A DNA stretch of 64,000 bases from assembly GCF_003143515.1 (NCBI RefSeq), contig NZ_CP029343.1, forward strand, positions 4,712,001 through 4,776,000. Reading direction: 5' to 3'. Positions 8,356 through 17,361 of the stretch are shown one piece after another. The notes beneath the pieces were generated by a model. It made no database searches and was not told the DNA's origin. It saw only the letters and a list, made by a program, of their open reading frames with translations. Made by a program: the position numbers and the translations under genes. This stretch comes from Massilia oculi. GTDB taxonomy: Bacteria; Pseudomonadota; Gammaproteobacteria; Burkholderiales; Burkholderiaceae_D. How positions within the stretch are numbered: the first letter of the stretch is position 1; each line of letters opens with the position of its first letter.

Positions 8356-9207
8356 ATGATTACCCCTGTCATACCGCTGAACCTGGTCCAGAAAGTTGCA
8401 ACGCCGGAGCCGCTGCTGCGCGCCGAGCACGTCACGCTCGAGTACGCCAGCGAGCGCGGCATCGTGCGGGCCACCGATGATGTCAGCTTCGACGTCCACC
8501 GCGGCGACCGCTTCGTACTGCTGGGACCTTCCGGCTGCGGCAAGTCGACCCTGTTGAAAGCGATCGGCGGCTTCATCGCGCCGCGCGCCGGCAGCCTGAG
8601 CCTGTCCGGCAAGCCGATCACGGGGCCGGGACCGGACCGCATCGTCGTGTTCCAGGAATTCGACCAGCTGCCGCCGTGGAAGACGGTGCGGCAGAACGTG
8701 ATGTTCCCGATGCTGGCGGGCGGCGTATCGCGCTTTGATGCCGACCGGCGTGCCCGGCATTGGCTGGGCAAGGTCGCGCTGGCCCGCTTTGCCGATGCCT
8801 ATCCGCATACCTTGTCGGGCGGCATGAAGGCGCGGGTGGCCATTGCCCGCGCGCTGGCCATGCAGCCGGCGGTGCTGCTGATGGACGAGCCGTTCGCCGC
8901 GCTCGATGCGCTGACCCGGCGCAGCATGCAGGAAGAATTGCAGGCGCTGTGGATTGATGCCGGTTTTACCATGCTGTTCGTAACCCACTCAATCGAGGAA
9001 GCGCTGGTAGTGGGCAACCGCATCCTGCTGCTGTCCCCCCATCCGGGCCGGGTGCGGGCCGAGCTCAATAGCCACCAGTTCAGCCTGCAAAGCGCCGGCA
9101 GCCAGGAATTCCAGGCTGCGACCCAGCGCATTCATGGTTTGCTGTTCGATGGCGATGCCGCACCGGCTGTGCGCCAGGATGAAGACCGCATGGCGGAGGC
9201 GCACTGA
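8356..9207 (+). CDS. ABC transporter ATPase, NitT/TauT type
   Basis: The ATPase has 283 residues; MITPVIPL begins one base after the preceding stop. Walker A is GPSGCGKST near residues 57-65, the Q-loop is VFQEFDQLPPW, the signature is LSGGMKARVAIARAL and Walker B is VLLMDEPFAALDAL. The signature LSGGMKAR instead of LSGGMRQR is common in this subfamily. It energises the neighbouring permease. The last 40 residues beyond the core are variable. Confidence 0.9.
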   Translation: MITPVIPLNLVQKVATPEPLLRAEHVTLEYASERGIVRATDDVSFDVHRGDRFVLLGPSGCGKSTLLKAIGGFIAPRAGSLSLSGKPITGPGPDRIVVFQEFDQLPPWKTVRQNVMFPMLAGGVSRFDADRRARHWLGKVALARFADAYPHTLSGGMKARVAIARALAMQPAVLLMDEPFAALDALTRRSMQEELQALWIDAGFTMLFVTHSIEEALVVGNRILLLSPHPGRVRAELNSHQFSLQSAGSQEFQAATQRIHGLLFDGDAAPAVRQDEDRMAEAH

Positions 9208-10067
9208 TGACGACCCTGCGCGAACCGCCGATCCGTCCCGAGTACGTGCTGCCGTCCCGGCCCGCCGCGGCTGTCCCTGCCGCGGCGTCCATCTCGCTCG
9301 ACCGCTTCGGCTGGCTGAGAAAACCCGCGATCCTGCTGGCGCTTGCCGTCGTGTGGGAAGTGTTGGCGCGCTGGTTCGACAACGACCTGCTGCTGCCGGG
9401 GGCGCTGCAGACCGGCCGCGCCTTCGTGGACGGCATGCTGTCGGGCGAGCTGGTCGGCTATGTATCGGTGTCGCTGGCGATCCTGAGCCAGGGCTTTTTG
9501 CTGGGCGTGGCGGGTTCTTTCCTGCTGACCTGGCTGGCGGTGTCGAACCGCTTCGGACGCGCGCTGATTGATACCCTGACCTCGATGTTCAACCCGCTGC
9601 CGGCGATCGCACTGCTGCCGCTGGCGCTGCTCTGGTTCGGGCTGGGCAAGGGCAGCCTGTTGATGGTGCTGGTGCACTCGGTGGTGTGGCCGCTGACCCT
9701 GAATGCCAGCGCGGGATTCCGCGCCGTGCCGGAGACCTTGCGCATGGCAGGTCGAAACTATGGCCTCGGCGGATTGCGCATGGTCTTGCAGATCCTGATT
9801 CCGGCGGCGCTGCCTTCGATCCTGTCGGGCCTGAAGATCGGCTGGGCGTTCGCGTGGCGTACCCTGATCGCGGCCGAGCTGGTGTTTGGCAGCACCTCGG
9901 GGCAGGGCGGGCTGGGGTGGTATATCTTCCAGAGCCGCAATGAGCTGTTCACCGATAAAGTGTTTGCGGGGTTGGCGACCGTGATCATCATCGGGCTGGC
10001 GATCGAGCACTTCGTGTTCCAGGCATTGGAGCGCGTTACAGTGCGAAGGTGGGGCATGCAGCGGTGA
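9207..10067 (+). CDS. ABC transporter permease, NitT/TauT type
   Basis: This inner-membrane permease of 286 residues has six or so transmembrane helices after a soluble N-terminal stretch of about 40 residues. The cytoplasmic loop that contacts the ATPase is visible in AGRNYGLGGLRMVLQILIPAALP. Its ATG overlaps the ATPase stop (TGATG). It is the last gene of the dioxygenase/importer operon; a GC-rich dyad follows immediately. Confidence 0.9.
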   Translation: MTTLREPPIRPEYVLPSRPAAAVPAAASISLDRFGWLRKPAILLALAVVWEVLARWFDNDLLLPGALQTGRAFVDGMLSGELVGYVSVSLAILSQGFLLGVAGSFLLTWLAVSNRFGRALIDTLTSMFNPLPAIALLPLALLWFGLGKGSLLMVLVHSVVWPLTLNASAGFRAVPETLRMAGRNYGLGGLRMVLQILIPAALPSILSGLKIGWAFAWRTLIAAELVFGSTSGQGGLGWYIFQSRNELFTDKVFAGLATVIIIGLAIEHFVFQALERVTVRRWGMQR

Positions 10068-10069
10068 AC

Positions 10070-10099
10070 GCGTGGGCAGGTAACCCGCCAACCCCACGC
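10070..10099 (+). terminator. GC-rich dyad after the ABC permease gene
   Basis: GCGTGGG (10070-10076) pairs with CCCACGC (10093-10099) around a 16-base loop and is followed by AAAATTT. There is no long T tract, so termination would be weak or Rho-assisted. Confidence 0.35.
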
Positions 10100-10178
10100 A
10101 AAATTTGCGCACTTTTGGCTTTATCGGCCAAATTTGTCGCACCACTTTTGGGAATGAAGCGATTTTTATCTTTCCTTC

Positions 10179-10207
10179 TTGACCAAAATGGTGCGGCGCG
10201 GTAAGGT
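10179..10207 (+). promoter_or_regulatory. candidate sigma70 promoter for the ilv operon
   Basis: TTGACC at 10179-10184 and TAAGGT at 10202-10207 are 17 bases apart. The -35 is near consensus, the -10 is weak. Transcription from here would give a leader of about 310 bases before ilvB. Confidence 0.4.
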
Positions 10208-10290
10208 GTCCCTCACGCTTTGCATCCCCAAGGCTTTTACGTCATCCGGATTTGGCACACAAGGCCCAGTCCGGTTGTGACACGCTTTCA

Positions 10291-10408
10291 TTTGTAGGCA
10301 GTTTGCTCCGACCCGCGCCACAAGCGCGAGAGATGCGTAAGACCGCTACAAACACTCACGCTCAACGAGTTGCGCCCAGCGCCGGTGCGTAAGGACCCTA
10401 CGGTGTCC
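10291..10408 (+). promoter_or_regulatory. structured untranslated leader upstream of ilvB
   Basis: The 456 bases between the permease and ilvB hold no credible gene. TTTGTAG (10291-10297) pairs with CTACAAA (10346-10352) and encloses a hairpin CGCGC-CACAA-GCGCG (10314-10328). A further hairpin GGACCC-TAC-GG(T)GTCC lies at 10393-10408. A small frame starting at 10333 is not rich in Ile, Leu or Val codons, so classic leader-peptide attenuation is unlikely. Betaproteobacterial acetolactate synthase leaders have been reported to carry a conserved RNA motif; whether this is that motif I cannot tell. Confidence 0.4.
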
Positions 10409-10523
10409 GAAACATCGACGTGCACGCAGAAAGTAGTCAAGCCTGAGGGTTGTCGCGCAAAGACGCATATCGTTAGGAACGGGCATCCGATCAATCTCCC
10501 ATTGGGTTTTGAAAGGAATGTAC

Positions 10524-12251
10524 ATGAGTAACGATTCAGCAGTCCCGATCACGGGCGCTGAGATAGTGGTCCGTTGTCTGGCAGAAGAGGGCGTCAAGCA
10601 CGTCTTCGGTTACCCGGGCGGCGCGGTCCTCTATATCTACGACGCCATCTTCAACCAGGATAAATTCCAGCACGTCCTCGTTCGCCACGAACAGGCCGCG
10701 GTGCACGCCGCCGACGCCTATTCGCGCAGCTCGAACACCGTGGGCGTCGCCCTGGTTACTTCCGGCCCCGGCGTCACCAATGCCGTCACCGGCCTGTCCA
10801 CCGCGTACATGGATTCGATCCCGATGGTCGTGATCTCGGGCCAGGTGCCGAGCCACGCGATCGGCCAGGATGCCTTTCAGGAATGCGATACCGTCGGCAT
10901 CACCCGTCCGGTGGTCAAGCACAACTTCCTGGTCAAGGACGTGCGCGAGCTGGCCTCGACCATCAAGAAAGCCTTCTTCATCGCCCGCACCGGCCGTCCC
11001 GGCCCCGTGCTGGTCGATATTCCGAAGGACATCACGGTCAATAAATGCCTGTTCGAGTACCCGCGCGAGATCGAAATGCGCTCGTACCGTCCGGTCGACA
11101 AGGGCCATGCCGGCCAGATCCGCAAGGCGGTCCAGCTGCTGCAGAACGCCGAGCGCCCGATGATCTATGCGGGCGGCGGCGTGATCCTGGCCAATGCCTC
11201 GGATGAGCTCAACCGCCTGGTCGAGAAAACCGGTTTCCCGATCACGAATACGCTGATGGGCCTGGGCGGATCGCGCTCTTCCGATCCGCACTTCGTCGGC
11301 ATGCCGGGCATGCACGGCACCTATGAAGCGAACATGGCGATGCAGCACTGCGACGTCCTGATCGCCATCGGGGCCCGCTTCGACGACCGCGTGATCGGCA
11401 ATCCCAAGCACTTCGCCTCGAATCCGCGCAAGATCATTCACATCGACATCGACCCCTCGTCGATCTCGAAGCGGGTGCGGGTCGACATCCCGATCGTCGG
11501 CAACGTCAAGGACGTGCTGGTCGAACTGCTGTCGCAGCTCGACGCCGGCAGCGTACAGACCAATACCCATGCGCTGCAGGGCTGGTGGAAGCAGATCGCC
11601 GAATGGCGCGGCCGCGACTGCCTCAAGTATCCGACGTCCGACGTCGTGATCAAGCCGCAGGCCGTCATCGAGCAGCTGCACCGCGTGACCGATGGCGACG
11701 CCTTCATCACCTCGGACGTGGGCCAGCACCAGATGTGGGCCGCGCAGTACTACGCCTTCGACAAGCCGCGGCGCTGGATCAATTCCGGTGGCCTGGGCAC
11801 GATGGGCGTCGGCCTGCCGTACGCGATGGGCGTGCAGATGGCCAATCCGGATGCGACGGTGGCTTGCGTCACCGGGGAAGGTTCGATCCAGATGTGCATC
11901 CAGGAGCTTGCCACCTGCAAGCAATACCACCTGACGCCGAAGATCATCCTGCTCAACAACCGTTTCCTGGGCATGGTGCGCCAGTGGCAGCAGATCGACT
12001 ACGGTTCGCGCTATTCCGAGTCGTACATGGATTCGCTGCCCGATTTCGAGAAGCTGGCCGAGGCCTATGGCCACGTCGGCATGCGCATCGAAAAGCCGGG
12101 CGACGTCGAGGGTTCGCTGCGTGAGGCGTTCGCCATGAAGGACCGCCTGGTCTTCATGAACTTCATCACCGACCAGAGCGAGAACGTCTGGCCGATGGTC
12201 AAGGCGGGCCGCGGCCTGAACGAGATGCTGCTCGGCTCGGAGGACCTGTGA
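10524..12251 (+). CDS. ilvB: acetolactate synthase large (catalytic) subunit
   Basis: This is a thiamine-diphosphate enzyme of 575 residues that condenses pyruvate to 2-acetolactate (or with 2-oxobutyrate), the first common step of valine and isoleucine synthesis. I chose MSNDSAVPITG because AAAGGA sits 6 bases upstream. The catalytic Glu is in RHEQAAVHAADAY (residue 56). The ThDP/Mg motif reads GEGSIQM...NN instead of GDGS; the Glu variant is, to my knowledge, usual in betaproteobacteria. It is a full-length three-domain protein (ThDP-PYR, central, ThDP-PP). The stop overlaps the start of the regulatory subunit. Confidence 0.97.
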   Translation: MSNDSAVPITGAEIVVRCLAEEGVKHVFGYPGGAVLYIYDAIFNQDKFQHVLVRHEQAAVHAADAYSRSSNTVGVALVTSGPGVTNAVTGLSTAYMDSIPMVVISGQVPSHAIGQDAFQECDTVGITRPVVKHNFLVKDVRELASTIKKAFFIARTGRPGPVLVDIPKDITVNKCLFEYPREIEMRSYRPVDKGHAGQIRKAVQLLQNAERPMIYAGGGVILANASDELNRLVEKTGFPITNTLMGLGGSRSSDPHFVGMPGMHGTYEANMAMQHCDVLIAIGARFDDRVIGNPKHFASNPRKIIHIDIDPSSISKRVRVDIPIVGNVKDVLVELLSQLDAGSVQTNTHALQGWWKQIAEWRGRDCLKYPTSDVVIKPQAVIEQLHRVTDGDAFITSDVGQHQMWAAQYYAFDKPRRWINSGGLGTMGVGLPYAMGVQMANPDATVACVTGEGSIQMCIQELATCKQYHLTPKIILLNNRFLGMVRQWQQIDYGSRYSESYMDSLPDFEKLAEAYGHVGMRIEKPGDVEGSLREAFAMKDRLVFMNFITDQSENVWPMVKAGRGLNEMLLGSEDL

Positions 12252-12742
12252 TGCGACACATTATCTCTGTCCTCCTGGAGAACGAAGCCGGTGCGCTGTC
12301 GCGCGTGGTCGGCCTGTTCTCGGCGCGTGGCTACAACATCGAAACGCTGACCGTGGCCCCGACCGAGGATGCGACCCTGTCGCGCATGACGATCGTCACC
12401 TCCGGTTCGGACGACATCATCGAGCAGATCACCAAGCACCTGAACCGCCTGATCGAGGTGGTCAAGGTGGTCGACCTGACCGAAGGCCAGCACATCGAGC
12501 GCGAGCTCATGCTGATCAAGGTGCGCGCGGTGGGCAAGGAGCGCGAAGAAGTGAAGCGCACCGCCGACATCTTCCGCGGCCGCATCATCGATGTCACCGA
12601 AAAGACCTACACGATCGAGCTCACCGGCGCCAAGTCGAAGCTGGACGCCTTCATCGACTCGATCGACCGGGCTTCCATTCTCGAGACGGTCCGTACCGGC
12701 GGCTCGGGCATCGGGCGCGGCGAACGCATCCTCAAAGTCTGA
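12251..12742 (+). CDS. ilvH: acetolactate synthase small (regulatory) subunit
   Basis: The protein has 163 residues, the same length as E. coli IlvH. The N-terminal ACT domain (MRHIISVLLENEAGALSRVV) binds valine for feedback inhibition, and a C-terminal ACT-like domain follows (LIKVRAVGKEREEVKRTADI). Its ATG shares one base with the ilvB stop; an in-frame GTG one codon earlier is possible but unneeded. It stabilises and regulates the catalytic subunit. Confidence 0.96.
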   Translation: MRHIISVLLENEAGALSRVVGLFSARGYNIETLTVAPTEDATLSRMTIVTSGSDDIIEQITKHLNRLIEVVKVVDLTEGQHIERELMLIKVRAVGKEREEVKRTADIFRGRIIDVTEKTYTIELTGAKSKLDAFIDSIDRASILETVRTGGSGIGRGERILKV

Positions 12743-12778
12743 CAAGAAAAACGCTGAACGAATCACGGACGTAGGGTT

Positions 12779-12793
12779 GGCGGCTTTGCCGCC
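12779..12793. repeat. 6-bp GGCGGC/GCCGCC hairpin between ilvH and ilvC
   Basis: GGCGGC-TTT-GCCGCC lies in a 100-base gap in the context GTAGGGTT...GGCGCGTAACGCC. This context resembles short dispersed palindromes of beta- and gammaproteobacteria. It may also be an RNA processing or stability element in the ilvBHC transcript. Confidence 0.35.
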
Positions 12794-12824
12794 GGCGCGT
12801 AACGCCCGCATACCCATTACATAA

Positions 12825-13859
<1,035 letters not shown>

Positions 13860-13871
13860 TGTTTCTGGCGC

Positions 13872-13961
13872 CAAGCGAGGGTCAGGTCTGACATTCGGAC
13901 ACGGCCTCGACTGTAACAAGCGAGGGTCAGGTCTGACATTCGGACACGGCCTCGACTGTAA
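13872..13961. repeat. two exact tandem copies of a 45-bp unit
   Basis: Bases 13872-13916 are repeated without a mismatch at 13917-13961. The unit contains GGTCAGGTCTGACATTCGGA. Together with the inverted copy just downstream this looks like a REP-type palindromic family, and it fills most of the 293-base gap between ilvC and the SIMPL gene. Confidence 0.85.
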
Positions 13962-13975
13962 GCGTTTCCATGGCT

Positions 13976-14006
13976 GGGGTCGTGTCTGAATGTCAGGCCC
14001 GACCCC
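13976..14006. repeat. REP-like palindrome, inverted copy of the 45-bp unit
   Basis: GGGGTCG (13976-13982) pairs with CGACCCC (14000-14006). The intervening GTGTCTGAATGTCAGGCC matches the reverse complement of the core of the two upstream tandem units with a few changes. A transcript reading through could fold the direct and inverted copies into a long hairpin, giving termination or mRNA protection after ilvC. Confidence 0.7.
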
Positions 14007-14152
14007 GTTGTTATTTTGGCCGCGGCTGTTACAAATCCATCCCGAAACCTACTTATTTGCAACGGTCCATTACAAAATCACGATGGAATCATTGTGGTTG
14101 GTATCGTATAAGTGCTGTCAGACATCTGTCGCAACTTATAGGAGAACAATAA

Positions 14153-14923
14153 ATGGCCGTTTCTAAATCCCTCGTCGCCGCCGCCCTGGTCCTGGCCTTC
14201 AGCGCCGCCCAGGCGCAAACCCTGCCGTCGCCGGCCACCAGCGGCACCATGGTCGTGGTCCCCGCCTTTGGCGAAGTCAAGCACGCCAATGACCAGGCCA
14301 TCATTACCTTCGCGGTCGAAGAGCACGACAAGGACAAGAATGCCGCCGCCGACCGCGTCAACCGCAAGATGAAGGAAGGCACCGAGATCGTGCGCCGCGC
14401 CGATCCGAAGGCCGAACTCAAGACCCAGGGCTATTACACCTACCCGGTCTATCCGGAAGTGCCGCCGCAGCCGGTCGGCCGCACCACGCAGCAGCCGGTC
14501 AAGCCGGTGCCGATCGCCTGGCGCGTCGGCCAGTACCTGGAAGTCAAGACCACCAACCTGGCCGCGCTGCCAAAGACCACGGCCGCGGCGCAGAAGGTGT
14601 TGCAGGTCAATGGCGTCAACTTCGGCCTCAGCCCGGAGCTCGAGAAACGCCTGGACGACCAGCGCATCGCGGCCACCTACCAGAATCTGAACGAGCGCAT
14701 CGTCTCGATCGCCAAGGCCATGGGGCGCCAGCCGACCGACGCCGTGCTCGATACGGTCGATTTCGAAGGTTCGGGCAACTACGCCGGAGATGCTGCTGCG
14801 CCGCAAGCCATGATGATGCGCAGCGCCAAGCGCGAGATGGCCGACGAGATGTCGGAACCGAGCTTCGAACCGGGCGAAACCACGCTGCAGATGCGGGTGG
14901 TGGGCAAGGTCAAGTTCAAATAA
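14153..14923 (+). CDS. SIMPL domain (DUF541) periplasmic protein
   Basis: The protein has 256 residues with a signal peptide (probable cleavage after AQAQT or AQAQ, near residue 21). The SIMPL fold is recognisable from MVVVPAFGEVKHANDQAIITFAVEE near the N terminus and the conserved LDDQRIAATYQNLNERIVSIAKAMG near the middle. AGGAG precedes the ATG. Function of the family is poorly known: oxidative-stress and outer-membrane-associated roles have been described. It lies where related genomes often carry psd, between ilvC and pssA. Confidence 0.8.
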   Translation: MAVSKSLVAAALVLAFSAAQAQTLPSPATSGTMVVVPAFGEVKHANDQAIITFAVEEHDKDKNAAADRVNRKMKEGTEIVRRADPKAELKTQGYYTYPVYPEVPPQPVGRTTQQPVKPVPIAWRVGQYLEVKTTNLAALPKTTAAAQKVLQVNGVNFGLSPELEKRLDDQRIAATYQNLNERIVSIAKAMGRQPTDAVLDTVDFEGSGNYAGDAAAPQAMMMRSAKREMADEMSEPSFEPGETTLQMRVVGKVKFK

Positions 14924-14966
14924 AGGACGGCTGTGTTCAAGTAAGCGCCAGGCAATCGCCAGTCGG

Positions 14967-15015
14967 GTTAGCGTAGTGTTTCGCTAACACGTGTCCCCAC
15001 CTCTATAATGTGGGG
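14967..15015 (+). promoter_or_regulatory. candidate pssA promoter with two dyads
   Basis: A consensus -10 TATAAT lies at 15004-15009, flanked exactly by CCCCAC (14995-15000) and GTGGGG (15010-15015). A second perfect dyad GTTAGCG/CGCTAAC (14967-14973, 14982-14988) covers the -35 region, where no good TTGACA is seen. The arrangement suggests an activator or repressor site. Confidence 0.45.
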
Positions 15016-15053
15016 GAACTGTCGCTCGGCGACTACCTTGAATACGATTCCTT

Positions 15054-15920
15054 ATGCCAACCTTTCCACGAAGAAGAACACCAGGGACAACGCCAAAGGG
15101 GCCACGATTTTCCCGGCTGAAAAAGCGTTTCGGCCGCCGCGCGGAAGACCGCCAGGTCGGCGAACGCGGCCGCGGCATCTACCTGCTGCCCAATGCGTTC
15201 ACCACCGCGGCCCTGTTCTGCGGCTTCTACGCCATCGTCATGGCGATGAACCAACGGTTCGAGCATGCCTGCTGGGCCGTGTTCATCGCCATGATCCTCG
15301 ACGGCCTGGATGGACGCATCGCGCGCCTGACCAATACCCAGTCCGAATTCGGCGCGCAATACGACAGCCTCGCCGACATGGTGTCGTTCGGCGCCGCGCC
15401 GGCGCTGGTGATCTATGAATGGTCGTTGCGCGGTCTTGGCAAGCTGGGCTGGATCGCGGCCTTCATCTACTGCGCCTGCGCCGCGCTGCGCCTGGCGCGC
15501 TTCAACACCAATATCCAGGTGGTCGACAAGCGCTTCTTCCAGGGCTTGCCGAGCCCGGCCGCTGCGGCGCTGGTGATCGGCTTCATCATGATGATGATCG
15601 ACCCCGACATCAGCGTCAGCGCGCGCAAGGTGGATTGGGTGTCCTGGTGCATCGCCGTGTTCGCCGGCCTGACCATGGTGTCCAACGTACCGTTCTATAG
15701 TTTCAAGGACATCAATTTCAGGAAGTCGGTGCCGTTCATCGCGGTGTTCCTGATTGCGCTGGTGCTGGCGCTGCTGGCGATCGATCCGCCCAAGGTGCTG
15801 TGGCCGATCTTCGTGGTGTATGGTCTGTCGGGCTATGCCGTGTATGTCTGGCAGAAGGCGAAAGGCAAGCCGGTCAGCATCATTCCGCTCGACGACGAGC
15901 CGGACGACGTGCGCCGCTGA
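15054..15920 (+). CDS. pssA: CDP-diacylglycerol-serine O-phosphatidyltransferase
   Basis: This membrane enzyme of 288 residues makes phosphatidylserine from CDP-diacylglycerol and L-serine, the first step towards phosphatidylethanolamine. The CDP-alcohol phosphotransferase motif is complete: DGRIAR, then Gly, then D..LAD in FGAQYDSLAD, around residues 85-110. About eight hydrophobic segments follow a basic N terminus. It is the membrane-bound (type II, Bacillus-like) form. No phosphatidylserine decarboxylase gene lies in the window. Confidence 0.93.
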   Translation: MPTFPRRRTPGTTPKGPRFSRLKKRFGRRAEDRQVGERGRGIYLLPNAFTTAALFCGFYAIVMAMNQRFEHACWAVFIAMILDGLDGRIARLTNTQSEFGAQYDSLADMVSFGAAPALVIYEWSLRGLGKLGWIAAFIYCACAALRLARFNTNIQVVDKRFFQGLPSPAAAALVIGFIMMMIDPDISVSARKVDWVSWCIAVFAGLTMVSNVPFYSFKDINFRKSVPFIAVFLIALVLALLAIDPPKVLWPIFVVYGLSGYAVYVWQKAKGKPVSIIPLDDEPDDVRR

Positions 15921-15926
15921 ATTCCC

Positions 15927-16850
15927 GTGCGTAGCTGCCGTTTGCTGTCGACGAAGACGCCCGCTGCCGTGACGGCGGCGCTGGCCGTCTTCGTCCTGGC
16001 GGGCGCCCTGAGCGCCTGTTCGCCGCTTACCCTGGTCAATGCGGTGTCTCCGGGGGGAACGGCGCGTTCGGTCGCGACGGCCGCCTTCGGTCCCGAGCAG
16101 CGCCACGTGCTGTCCATCTACCGGCCTGCCTCTGGCGCTGGCAAGGCGCCGGTGATCGTCTTCTTTTATGGTGGCAATTGGGTCAGCGGAGAGCGCGACG
16201 ATTATGCCTTCGTCGGCCGTTCGCTGGCCAAGCGCGGATTCGTGGTGGTGATTCCCGATTATCGCCTGTATCCGCAGGCCAGCTATCCCGACTTCCTGCA
16301 CGATGGCGCGCGCGCCGTCGTCTGGACCGAACGCCGGATCGCGGCCTATGGCGGCGATCCGAAACGCCTGTTCGTCATGGGGCACAGCGCCGGCGCCTAC
16401 AACGCGGCGATGCTGGCGCTCGATCCACGCTGGCTGCGCGAACAGGGAAGTGGTCCCGGCATCCTGCGCGGCTGGATCGGCATGGCGGGTCCGTATAACT
16501 TCTTGCCCGTCGAGAACGAGACCACGCGTCCGGTTTTCCACTATCCCGATACGCCTGCCGACTCGCAGCCGGTCGCTCACGTCACGGCCGGGGCGCCCCC
16601 GGCGTTGCTGATCGCCGCCCGCAACGACACGACGGTGAACCCGGAACGCAATACCGGTGTGCTGGCGGCCAGGATGCGCAACGCCGGCGTTCCCGTGCGC
16701 GAGGAGTACTACGACAACGTCAACCACGCCACCCTGGTCGCCACGCTCTCGTCCACGCTGAGCCGGCTGGCGCCAAGCCTGGACGCGATCGAGGATTTCG
16801 TGCGCAGCGACGGCGGTCGACACACCTCTCCGGCCGCTCCGGCAAAGTAG
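15927..16850 (+). CDS. alpha/beta hydrolase (esterase-like), probable lipoprotein
   Basis: The protein has 307 residues and begins at a GTG six bases after pssA. A signal sequence ends in the lipobox-like LSAC near residue 31. The catalytic Ser is in GHSAG, the acid is likely the Asp in AARNDTTVN, and the His is in VNHATL. The oxyanion motif reads FFYGGNW, so the usual His of HGGxW is Tyr, as in several bacterial members. Similar proteins are carboxylesterases or BD-FAE-like hydrolases; the substrate is unknown. It is likely co-transcribed with pssA and ends 3 bases before a convergent gene. Confidence 0.83.
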   Translation: MRSCRLLSTKTPAAVTAALAVFVLAGALSACSPLTLVNAVSPGGTARSVATAAFGPEQRHVLSIYRPASGAGKAPVIVFFYGGNWVSGERDDYAFVGRSLAKRGFVVVIPDYRLYPQASYPDFLHDGARAVVWTERRIAAYGGDPKRLFVMGHSAGAYNAAMLALDPRWLREQGSGPGILRGWIGMAGPYNFLPVENETTRPVFHYPDTPADSQPVAHVTAGAPPALLIAARNDTTVNPERNTGVLAARMRNAGVPVREEYYDNVNHATLVATLSSTLSRLAPSLDAIEDFVRSDGGRHTSPAAPAK

Positions 16851-16853
16851 CGC

Positions 16854-17339
16854 TCAGAAACCGAAGCGGTCGCGCGGTTCGTACATCGGATCGGGCGCAT
16901 TCATCATCTGGCGCACGACGCCTTGCCCGTCGAAGTGGACGTGCATCAGCGAATTCCAGACGCCGGCCTCCTTGTAGCGATAAGACCAGACTTCATAATC
17001 CTTCATGGCGACATGCGATCGCTCGGCGGGGCGGCCGACGGTGTGCAATACCTGCTCCTTGGTCGCATGATCGATTTTAATCGTGGCAAATTTCTCGCTC
17101 GTGAGCACCTGCTCGTATGAGAGCAGGCGGCCATCCGGGCCGAGGCGCGCCATCCAGGTGTTCTGGCCCATGGGGCCGGTGGCGTATTCGAGCGTACGAG
17201 ACGCGCCGTCGGCATACACCGCGGTTGGCTTCCCCATCTTGGCCTGGATCACATCCTGCGTGTCGCCAGGATTCGGCGGCGTGCGCATGGCGCATGCCGT
17301 CAACAGCAAGGCGGCGATGAATATTGTTCGATTGATCAT
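16854..17339 (-). CDS. small lipoprotein, BamE/SmpA-like, copy 1
   Basis: The protein has 161 residues with a lipobox LLTAC near residue 16. The mature part has the layout of BamE/OmlA-type domains: PGDTQDVIQAKMGKPTAVY followed by beta-strands and EVWSYRYKEAGVW. It is a close paralogue of the gene 22 bases upstream on the same strand, agreeing at roughly four positions in five by eye. The C terminus (DPMYEPRDRFGF) and a few surface positions differ. Function is unknown; outer-membrane location is likely. Confidence 0.72.
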   Translation of the reverse strand: MINRTIFIAALLLTACAMRTPPNPGDTQDVIQAKMGKPTAVYADGASRTLEYATGPMGQNTWMARLGPDGRLLSYEQVLTSEKFATIKIDHATKEQVLHTVGRPAERSHVAMKDYEVWSYRYKEAGVWNSLMHVHFDGQGVVRQMMNAPDPMYEPRDRFGF

Positions 17340-17361
17340 TGTTTTTTAATCGGTGCGGCAC

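Noticed and set aside
10333..10392. Small frame in the ilv leader as an attenuation peptide
   Set aside because: It encodes mostly Thr, Ala, Arg and His residues with no run of Ile, Leu or Val codons, and no convincing ribosome-binding site.
13872..13961. CRISPR-like repeat
   Set aside because: There are only two directly adjacent copies with no spacer between them and no cas genes nearby.
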